From Xestospongia muta (taxonomy: Eukaryota > Porifera > Demospongiae > Haplosclerida > Petrosiidae): a stretch of DNA of 64,000 nucleotides. The DNA is taken from contig OY848917.1 in the NCBI GenBank assembly GCA_963693285.1, forward strand, positions 20,627,745-20,691,744. Reading direction: 5' to 3'. The position numbers and the translations under genes were made by a program. Below, one piece after another: positions 20,701 to 32,700 of the stretch. Position 1 is the stretch's first letter. Every line of letters begins with the position of its first letter. The notes under the pieces are model-generated. The model ran no database searches. It saw nothing but the letters and a program-made list of their open reading frames with translations, and had not been told where the DNA came from.

Positions 20701-23700
20701 GTGAAGACATGCCTGAGCACTTGCTGGAAGTCCTGGTCATAGACAGTGGTGTTCCTTCTTTGAATACTACAGTTACTGTTACTGTCATACTTCAAAATGC
20801 TAACGACAACCGTCCAGTCTTTCAACATTTTAATTATTCATTTACTATTGTTGAAAATCAACCAGATGGAACATACTTTGGGCGAGTATTTGCAACAGAT
20901 GCAGACTTCGATAACATTACTTACCAAATTTCTGACGATACAATAAATAGAACATACTTTCAGATTGACTCTACATCTGGTGAACTTTATTCCAATATCA
21001 GCTTTGATAGAGAACTTGAGTCTATTTATATTCTCACATTACAAGCTATTGATGATTCTTTACTTGGTACAAGTTCAGAAGTTGTTGTTACAGTTGAAAT
21101 TCTCGATGAAAATGATAACCATCCTGAGTTTTCACAGGATATCTACTATATATCCTTGTTAGAAAACACAACAACAAGCTCTGACCTGTTCCTGCCCAAT
21201 GTGTCAGACTCTGATGTTGGCAACAACAGCACAGTAGCATTCTCTCTAAGCCCTACCAATGACTCTACATTTTTCACTATCAATGCAACATCAGGGCTAC
21301 TGAATCTAGAACAAGAATTTGACCGAGAGTCTCAGGATATGTTTACGATTACAATCATTGCTACTGATGATGGTATTCCAGTACTTAATAGCAGTGCTGA
21401 ATTGATGATACATATTTTAGATATCAACGATAACACTCCTGTTTTCACCCAGTCGATTTATAAAGCAGCATTATTTGAAAATAGTGACCATGGAACTGAA
21501 GTATTGACTGTGTATGCAAGTGATAATGATATCGATGAAAATGCCCAGCTGTCATTCTCAATCTCAGAAGAAGTTCATGACATATTTACAATCAATTCTA
21601 GTACTGGACTTTTGATGTTAGTTGGTGATTTAGACTACGAGAACACTCATAACTATTCCTTTGACGTCATGGTCACAGACCATGGTAATCCACCTTTGTC
21701 ATCAACAGCAAATGTATTGATAACTGTACTGGACTTAAATGATAACTCACCTTACTTTGAACAAGAGTTATATCAATTGTTTGTAGAAGAGAATTCAATC
21801 TTAAATTTGCCAATTTTTACAGTTCCAGGTATTGATATCGATGACACAGTTAATAGTGAATTACGTTACACTATTTTAAGTGGTAACATTGGATTCAAAT
21901 TTGACCTGGAAGAAACCACTGGAGTACTATCTGTCAGTGATTACATTGATAGAGAATTGACTACTGACTTTTTCTTAACAGTTAGAGTAGTTGATTTAGG
22001 AACACCTCAATATACAGCTACCACTACCCTCGACATTACTGTTACAGATATCAACGATCATAGTCCTCATTTCTCTGATAACATACTGTCAGTTTCAATA
22101 CCAGAAAATACATCGCATGGCACTGTCATTTTTAAATTACAGGCTACAGATGATGATATAGGATCAAACGCCAAATTGTCTTATGAAATTATTGATAGTG
22201 ATAGAGATCGTTTTCCATTTTACGTTGAAAACTCTACTGGACATGTTGTTGTCAATGGAAGTTTGGATATAGAATCTGTACCAACATATTCACTCTCTCT
22301 TCTTGTTCATGATAATGGTGATATCAGACGATACGATACAGCGGTACTTTCTATTTTGTTACAAGATATCAACGAACATTCTCCACATTTCTTCATACAT
22401 AGTTACACCTTAAACATATCAGAGGAAACTGCTATAGGCACTCCAATTGCTTACCTGATAGCTATGGACTTGGACAGTAACAATGATGAGTCTGTGTTAT
22501 ACACGATTGCTATTTCTAATACAAACAATTTTGCAATCAGTGAAGCAGGTACTTTGTATGTCTATCAGATATTAAATGTTGGAACTTTTAATCTCACTAT
22601 CAATGCAAGTGATAGTGTTTTCACAAGACAAATCACAGTTGAGATTACTGTACATTCACGATCTTATACTGGACCATTATTTCAGTCTCCAACCTATTAC
22701 TATGAAATATCAGAGGCTACCCACATTGATGCAACTGTTGGAACAGTCTCACTGTCTTCTAACGTTGACCTACTTGCATTTGTTACACCTGATCGGAACC
22801 ATTCTAATATTGCAGCCGATCACTTCAAAATTAATAACAACGGCTCCATTATCCTCATTGATCAACTAGATTTTGAGACCTCACCATATTATGTACTCAA
22901 TCTTCAAGCAACATCCTCTTTTGGTCAGACAGTATATACAATCATAACAGTCTTGGTTGTTGACTATAATGATCATCCACCATTGTTTTCTAGCTCTGAA
23001 TTTACCATATTCCTTTCAGAGCTTACCCCTCCTGGCACACCTATCATTACATTACAAACATATGATCTTGATTCTCCAGGAGTCAATAGTGACACAAGAA
23101 TACAGTTAGTAGAAGGACATGAAACATTCTCGTTAAATGAGTACACTAAGGTTGTCTCATTGAAACAACCTCTAGATAGAGAATTAGAAGACACACTTAT
23201 AATAACTGTTAATGCTACAAATTACCTTGCTTCACCTTTGCTATACAGTATGGTAACAATTCAGATTACAGTGTCAGATGAAAATGACAATGATCCTCAC
23301 TTCAGTGAGATATTTTATTCTACAAACGTCTTTGAAACAACTCCTGTAGACACTGAAGTTGCTATCACAGAAGCTACAGATATTGATGAAGGCAGTAATG
23401 CAGAGTTAGTGTATTCTATTACGTACCAGAGCTCTCCTGGAGCATTTGATATTAATCATAACAACGGTAGTGTCTACAGTAAAACAAACTTTGATGGCAT
23501 GGAAGGATCTTTATTTACAGTATCAATCATGGTGGCTGATCACGGATCTCCTATTCCTCGTGTGGATACAACAATTTTGTTTGTCACAGTCTTCAAAGAT
23601 AACTTAGAGGCACCTGTGTTCAGTCAACGTGATGGCTATGCTCTCTCTATTGATGAGACTCAGCCTGTTGGTAGTTCTGTTTTACAAGTATCTGCTTTAG

Positions 23701-26700
23701 ATCCAGAATATAACACCAGTGCTGTATACTACTCAATACAGTCTGACTTGTTACTACCATTTGCTATTTCTCCTACATCTGGTGTTATAACAATATTAAA
23801 GAAACTCAACTATAGCACCAACAATTTTTACTCTATCTCCCTCTCTGCGACAGACTTTGGCAACCCACCTAAATCCACAACTACACAACTTAATGTCACA
23901 ATTATTGACATCAACAACCATAGCCCTGTCTTTGATGCTATTACCTATTTTATCAATGTTACTGAAAATGTACCAAGTGGGACATTTGTGTTACAAGTAC
24001 ACGCTACTGATGTTGATGCTGTTAGTATACTATATAAAATCACAGTTAATCATCTGGTAAATGGTATTAATGCATTCAGTATCAATGAAACAACAGGGGA
24101 GATAGTCATTGCTACACAAATCAACAGAGAAGTATCTCCAACGATAGAGCTGTTAATATCAGCCATTGATACTGGTTATTCAATACAGCGATCTACAAGT
24201 GTTCCTGTAATTATTGACATTAATGATATCAATGATGAGACACCAATTTTCAACCAATCAGAATACAGCGTTGATGTTATTCGTCTCCTGCCACCTGGTC
24301 AACAGGTTATCACCGTACATGCATATGATACAGACATATTGAGTGATAAATTAATATATAGCATATCATTTCAGTCAATACCTGGATTGTTTACCATTGA
24401 TGCTACTACTGGAGTCATTACAACTGCATACACTGTCCCAGAAGATGTCCTGAATTCTACTAACATCAGTATAGCAGTGCATGATGGAGCTCAGACATCG
24501 ACTGTAATTGTGAATGTCATTGCTGTTGATGATGGAACATTCTGTGAAGGTATAGTTCACATTTAATAATACATTGTTATTTTTAATCAGTTGTGTCATT
24601 GAATCCTTTTATTGACAGGTGAATTCTGTACTAGTGTAACACCAAGGTTGTTAGAATGCAACTACGTCATACCTTCAAATCCAATTTGTAATCCTTACTG
24701 CACCAATGATAAAGTAAGTATTGTTGTGATGATTTTAACTCTCAGCTTTTTCAGTATGCATTTTATTGTATATGAAATTTCAACTATAAGCGATAGTGTT
24801 ATCAACAATATTATACACTATATAATATGAACTAATATTGTTAGCTCGAATAACAATGATCAGGTTTCAAAATGTCTCAATTCTTTTGACAGGAACTGTC
24901 TCAAAACACGTGGTTGTGTCTGTCATACTTCTGTCTCAATAGTGAGCAGGTAAATGAACTCACCTCCTATGTCCCATGAATTTAATCACATTAGTTTTAA
25001 TTATTACATGAATATTCAGTTATTGTAGTAACTTATTTCCTGCACTTTAGGTACCATGTATTATTAACAAAGAATGTCTTCCACAAGAAATGGCATGTGC
25101 TGGAATTTGTCCTTTAGGAAAATCTGTTTGTCCTACTACCAACATATGCTATGCTCTAAGTAATGAGCAACCATGTGATGTCAATACTTGCCTTAATGGT
25201 CAAACACTGATTCAAAGATCAAATGGAACACGATATTGTGGACCATCGTCAAGTCTTCCAATCCAAGGTCAAACATGCAATACAAGTGATGTCATTTACT
25301 GTGAAGAACTAGATGTCTGCTCTAATTTGACAGCCCCTCATCTATGCCAGGCCTGTCCTGATGGTTTGATTGCTTGCTCTGATACAAAGGAATGTGTCAC
25401 AGATTCTCAGCTTTGTTGTGGCTACAATGCTGGCTTTTGCCAAATATTAAATAAATGTTTACCTACTGGTGAAATATGTCAATTACCAAACATTGCTCCA
25501 GTAATACCTTCTCCTCTAATTTATATTGACAGTATAGATCAGCCACCCTATAAAGGTCATATGGTCGGTATTATACTTGGTAATAATAGTATTGCTGTTG
25601 ATGAACAAAATGAAGAAGTTAGCATAGCAATAACTGACATTTCAAATACATCACAGGATTTCGGTGAATGGCAATATGCTCTGTGTCATAGCTCTTTCTC
25701 TGTTTGTACAACTTGCTTACATTTATCAACACCTTGGATAAAAATAACCAATGTATCTGATGACAATGCACTCTACCTTCCTAATACTGCTTGTCTACGT
25801 TTCTGGAGAAAATCAATTGAAATTGAAGGAGCCGTTTGGTTAAGTGGTAAGCTTTGGGATGGTAGTATTAATGGATACTTAAGCAACTCCACAACTCTTG
25901 TGAGATATCAACAACCATACCATAACACTACATTGACTTATAGTAGCAATGGACCAATCAGTCAAAACTCCACACTATTACTTTCCTTGTTACTTCCACT
26001 CACTGAGCCACCCAATTTTAGCTCAGATGCTCCTTTGGCACTAACAGATATAGATGAAGAGGTTCCACTCACACATAACCTTGGTGACAGCATTGACAAA
26101 TTGGTGTTGTCAGTCTCCACTCACTATCTACAACAACTTTCAGAGTCTAAAATACAAGGACTTCCTGACAGTGACATTGGATTGTCTTATGAAGAGTTGA
26201 TACCCACATTTATCAAAGATGACTATTATAACAATGCTACAATAGCTAATGTAATTAGAAAGCAGCGTCTACAGACCTTAAGCAATGGACAAATGAGTGG
26301 AGTAGCTGTTTCTTTACTTTCCTTAAACAGCCCTTGGCAGGTCTCAATTAATGGCGATCCACAACTCTTTGTTTATATAAATGACATCCTCACTTCCACT
26401 GACCAATTGTTATTACTCAATACATCTTCCCTCATTCGGTTTTTGCCACCTTCAAACTTTCATGGCACAGAGAGTCTTGGAGTAAAAGCCTGGGATGGAG
26501 TCATTCCAGATTCATCTGGACAATTGACAGTACACAATTCATTGACATACGTATCTAGTTTGGATGCTTTGAGCATATATCATGTAAACACTCAACAGTA
26601 TGTCAAAGTCAATATCAACAGTATCGCTGATGTCCCTACAATAATCCAAACCACTACAACATTACCTCCATTACCTTACACATTGGAGTACCATCATGAG

Positions 26701-29700
26701 CGACTCTTCACTGTCTTAGTTGGTCAGAGTTTTGACTCACTTCGATCCATTCAAGAAGCATTAGATGGTTTATTTTCTCTTATATTAGATGAAACAGTTT
26801 CTGTACATCGACTTTATCCAGCATCTGGAAACAGGTATGGGTTTTTATCATAAATTTAGAATATACATTAATTACTGCTTTCATTTTTACAGCACTTACT
26901 TAAGCTTTTCTGTTGACAATAATGAACTCACTCTATCTGAAATTAATGATAAAATCACATCGAAGGACATTGTTGACTCTGTTATTCCCATTATCAGTAT
27001 TTCACAAGGTAAGCAATGTTCTATTTGATTGTCTACACAACTACAACCGAATACTGATTTCTCATTAAAATGTAGTTGAATGAATCTGTGGTAGGTAATA
27101 ATGCATCATGCTATTTCTAATTAATTTGTGTCTCATAGATTTACCAATTCAATTTATCTTACAGATAGCCACTATGGACCAGGAAGTCCATGCTATTCTG
27201 ATAACACTGCTGTTACCGGTGCTCCAACTAGTAGGAATGTCAATGTTCTAGCATTTCAGCTAGCTAATGACACTGACAATGACTTTCTAGGTCTAGCTGT
27301 TGTCAATGTTAATGATGGATATGGACAGGGAGTATGGCAATACTTAAGAAGCAAGCACCAGAATTATTCTGATGATCCCATCTCCAGTAAGTTTGAAACA
27401 TAATAATAATACATGTATCTATCACGTGCCATTGTAATATCAAAATATGTTACACATTTTTTGTTGGAATAGGTTTGTGGATCAACTTTCCTCCCAATAT
27501 TACCAACACAAATGCTCTTCTTCTTCATGGTAATGACAGTCTTCGTTTCTTACCTAAACCTCTATATTACTGGCAATCAACTGATGCACCTAAACTAACT
27601 GTCAAAGCCTGGGATGCTACACAAGGAGAATTAGGTCCAACAGAATCATCATGGATGAATATTAACACAGATCCATTCAGTAACACTACACAATCACTTT
27701 CAAACAGACTAGGTCTCTTTAGTTCATCAACAGCAACAATAGTGGCTACAAGATTTGGTTGCGATGGAGTCGTGAACTCGCAAGTTATCCACGATGCATG
27801 TTGTACGTGTGGAGGTAATGGGGCTACCTGTGCTGGGTGTGACAATGTACAGGGGTCTAATGTGAAGATAGATGGTTGTGACATCTGTGGGGGCAGTGAA
27901 AACACTTGTCTTGGTTGTGATTATATACCATTCTCGTTTACTTCTTTTGGAGTTTGTTCTGAATGTATCGGTACCATTTCTGTTCCAAGTGATAATAGTA
28001 ATCTTCCAGCCACATTATATCCTTCTACATCATTTCAAGATTGTTCTGGAACATGCTTTGGTATGTCTGTGAATGATGACTGTGGAGTGTGCTCTGGTGG
28101 TGGGACTTCTCATAGCTTTAATGAAGACAAGTGAGTGTATGCATAATATGATTCATGCAGTATGCATTTCACATAAATTCTAATTAATATGTATCTTTTC
28201 TCAATTGTTGTGTACTCCATAGATATATTTGTTCTCATTTTTATGCCAACACATTGTATGGATTCTATCTATTAGCATATGCTATTGAGTGCTTTATTTG
28301 CGAGAAGAAAAATAAAAAAAAATTGCATTTCCACATTACTATATATATGCTTATACATTAATCTACATTAAGTTTGTTGGTAACTACTACACTGATACTT
28401 TTCTTCTTTAGGGATTGTCTTGGAATTTGTTTTGGTAATAATACTGTTGATAACTGTGGGTACTGTATAGGACCTGGGACAGATATATCATTCAATGAAT
28501 ACTTAGATTGTACTGGAGTTTGTAATGGACCATTTAGAGCAGATTCCTGTGGTATATGTCAATTGCCTGACAGTGATGGTACCATAACTCAATATGCTGA
28601 TTGTAATGGGGACTGTTTTGGATCAGCAAAGGTTGATGATTGTGGAGAATGTTATGGTGGAAACACTGGTAAAACAGCTAACTCCACCATGGATATCTGC
28701 GGTGTTTGTGGTGGTGATAATTCAACGTGTTATGGTTGCAATGGAGTTGTCAACAGTGGGCATACTGTTGATAGCTGTCACATATGCGGAGGTAATGACT
28801 GCGGCTGCTTTCATATCACTACCATCTCACCTCAAATGGGACCTCGTACAGGAGGCACTCAGATAACTATTAAAGGAGCTGGATTTTTCAAAAATGGAAC
28901 ATTCTATAACAACACCTTACCTCTCTGTGGGAGCTCTTTGACTGATTCTCTAGGCAAATCTATTCCTGTGACTTGCCAATTTATTAGCAATGATGAAGAG
29001 ACTGTACCAGGCTCAGCTTATATTGTTGATCAAAGTACTGTAATATGTCAAACACCAGCTTTAATTGATGATCAGACTCTTAGAGAACAATTTGATCTTA
29101 GCATTAGAATTGATAATGGACAATTCTCTAATTCAGTACCTTTCTATTATGACAATTACAACCAGATAACTGTGACTGATATAGCCCCAAAAGAAGGTCT
29201 TATTAGCACAAACATTACTCTCATTCACACTGGCCAAAACTTCATGAATAGCTCTCTAGCAGCTTGTTTACTGTATGGATATGACACTTGTATTCCTGAT
29301 AACTCAAACAATTACTTATCTGTCCCAGCTGTATTCGTTAATCCATCCACCTATTATTGTATTCTACCATCCAAAAGCTATCCTTGTCAGATTAAAGTTG
29401 ATCTTACTCTTGATGGACAAGTATCTGGAACAGTGACACCTGATACCTTCGATTCAATCTTCACATACTCGTTCTCTGCTCCTATAGTGAACTCAATTCA
29501 CTTTACAGACAATATCTCGTCACTTGTTTTATTATTGGATAGATCCAGCATACTCTCAAATAATCAGAAGATGTCATGTGATGCCATATTTACTGAATCA
29601 ACAGTCTTTCTTCTTGGAGGTAATAGTGCTCAGTGCTTTTGGGCTAATGACCATCATCAAGAAATATTGGTTACCTTGCCATATCAGGCCAATATAGCAG

Positions 29701-32700
29701 TTAACTCACCTATTAAATTTAAAGACAATGTTATTGGTACAAGGGGACCTCAGTTCAGCCTCAAAATACAAAACACAATAACTTACATTTCCAATGTCAC
29801 AAACGCTATCTACCCAGTTCCCGTCATCTTAGGACCACAGTTCATACCAAATTGTGGGTTTATACAGTATATTGCCACTGCCTCTCTTTATCAAGGATAC
29901 AGAGGATTTCATTATCGATGGTCAATTTATACACATAACTCATCTATCTCTGGTTTCAGTCAGGTAGTTAGTACTCTGAATGGTTTGCCTTTAACGGCAG
30001 GAGAGATCTCACTACCATCAAATCTCTTCCAACTATCAGTGCCATATACACTTCAAGTAGAAGTAACTAATTCACTTGGACTGTCAGCTTCAGTTAGCAG
30101 AATTATCAGTAAAACAATGTCTTCAGTTCTTGAAGTGGCAATTACAGGACCAAAAGAAAAGGTCATCAATACTGGAGAGAATCTTTTAGTCGAAGGTTAT
30201 GTGATCAATAATGAGTGCTCATTACCAAATGGTCCATTCGTATATCAATGGCGTCTTTATCTTATCATTGATCAACTTCAAAATATACTTCAGCATCAAC
30301 CTCTCTCAAATATAGTGTCCAATAATCCAGTTCTATACATACCATCGTCTGTTTTTATACCAGACTCCAAGTATCAACTACAACTAACAGTTACAGCTAA
30401 CAATGATGCAACAACTTCCAATGACACCCTCGATATTACAATATTGCCACCAATGTGTGTTGCTCGTATACACGGTGGTGATCGTAATATCTCCAGTAGC
30501 GAGACAGTTCTCTTAAATGCTTCCTCTTCAGTAATTATTGAAGGATTAAAATCATCACCAACATATACATGGGCATGTTCAGTAGTGGGTAATGGAGGTC
30601 CATGTTATAACAGCACAGAACCTGTCTTCATACCAATCTACCTGCCAAAATCACCAAATGTGCTTTTCCCAGCATCCAATCTACAGTCTGGATTACAATA
30701 CAACTTCACCTTAATACTTAGTCATGGTACATGTATCTCAAAATCTACAGTCATTATTAGCACTTACCCCTCATTTGTTGACCCAATAGCTGTTGTCCAG
30801 ATATTAACAACAACAACTCAAGTTGTCTCATCACAATATCTAATCTTAGAAGGACTAGTTTATCCTAACTATCTTGTAAATGTGTCGTGGTCTTGTCTTG
30901 ACCTGCCAGGTCAAGGTTACATTGATCTTATTACTGGCAACTACACAATATCTCCAACTTACTACACGTCTACCTCAACTATCAGTGTTAGTCCCTTAAC
31001 TGAGTTTGTGAATAAGGCTATGACTAGACAAACAAACCGAGTTAATTTGGTAATAAAACCGCACTCACTTCAGCCAGGTTGGAAATACACCTTTCAACTC
31101 AGTGCACAACATGACCAAACTATCGTGTATTCCAAGATAACTATCATTCCTGAACACCCTCCAGTAATTCATAACTTCTTTGTCACTCCACACAGTGGAG
31201 TAGCATTGAATACACCCTTTCAGTTGTCTGTGAACTGGACTACAGATAATGTAAATGACCATCCACTCTACTATCAGTTTGGTGTTGTATTGGCTCAAGT
31301 CAAATATTGGTTTACAGGGCCCGGCACAGAGAATTCTATTACGGTCAGCCTACCACCTGGTGACATAGCAATAATTGCCAGAGTATATGATAGCTTATTA
31401 GTAGAATACAGTGAATATCAAATTGATATGTCTGTATCTGTAAATTCTTTTATTAACTACCAATCATCCATTGACAATTTAGCTAATGATCTACAAAACA
31501 CTAAGAGATGGCCTTCAGTATTCTCAGGACTTATCACTACTCTTCTCTCAGTAAGCACTACATTAAATAATGCTCAATCAAAGTCTGTACTAAGTCTTTA
31601 TTCAAATATTTTGAACAATTACATGCCATCAATGAAAGAGCACTACATGCTTATGTTAACGACAATGGAATTGATTACTATGAAACTATCTTTTACTGAA
31701 TTGAATGACAAAATTACTATATCAAACCAATTGAATTCTATTCTTGATGCTTTCATAAAAACAGTAGATGGAAATTTCCAAGAAAGCAATGTTGTTGTCT
31801 CCTTGACAGATAACAATGGTCTCCCCTTGCTTCTAACAAGTGATCGATATAATCTTCAACATTTTAATTATGGTATTGATGATAGAGCAATAGATACAGT
31901 TGTTAATACCATTACTAACTTGTACACATCTAATTGGGACTCAACTCTTGCTAGACAACTGCGAGAAACTATGACCAAACTAACAAGTGTTCTATGTAGA
32001 CAACATGTCATAGGTCAACGAGGAATAACAAGAACTACTAATATACTGAGTTATTCCTTTGAAAAACAGTTCCCATTTGGCACATTTTTTATCAAAGAAG
32101 GAACAATCGACTTCTCCAACAAACTCAATCAATTTTACAATAAGCAAGCTTGTTCACATGCCAGCATTGCCTGTTCTGAAATGTGTCTTAACTTCATAAC
32201 TACAACAAAAGACTATTTCTCTAATACCAGTCAAATTGTAACTATTGGTACTAAATCACAAGATGCCATAAAGTCAGGCATTGAGGGAGTTGATCCTCAA
32301 GCAATTCAACTACATTCTGATATAGTAACTGTAGATTTAGCTACTGCACTTCAGCAGACTGTGTTGTCAGTACAAAACCTTCCTTCTCCAATACGTGTAT
32401 ACATACCTGTTGGAAGTATCTCAAATGACAAAAGCCAACCTATTTGCATCTTCAGAAACACTACAGTTGAAAGTAATAGTCAATGGGAACTCGATACTTT
32501 AGCACCACCATCTGTTATACCTATTAATGGTAGAGAACACTACCTCTGTGAGTATAACCACCTCTCAGAATTTGCAATTGGGTTATTACCACCTCCAGTC
32601 ATCACATCTTCCTCACCTTCTTCTATGATGGGATCTTCAAGCCCTATACCATCACCAAGTCCAACTTCATCAAGTGTGACAATGTCATCTTCTCCAGTTG

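Noticed and set aside
12607..24599. Several minus-strand and alternate-frame open frames of 65-123 codons inside the cadherin exon
   Set aside because: Shadows of the long coding exon, whose skewed codon use suppresses stops in other frames.
24612..24830. A 72-codon plus frame with a hydrophobic tail after the large exon
   Set aside because: Its first part is exon 3; the rest reads through the donor at 24714 into intron.
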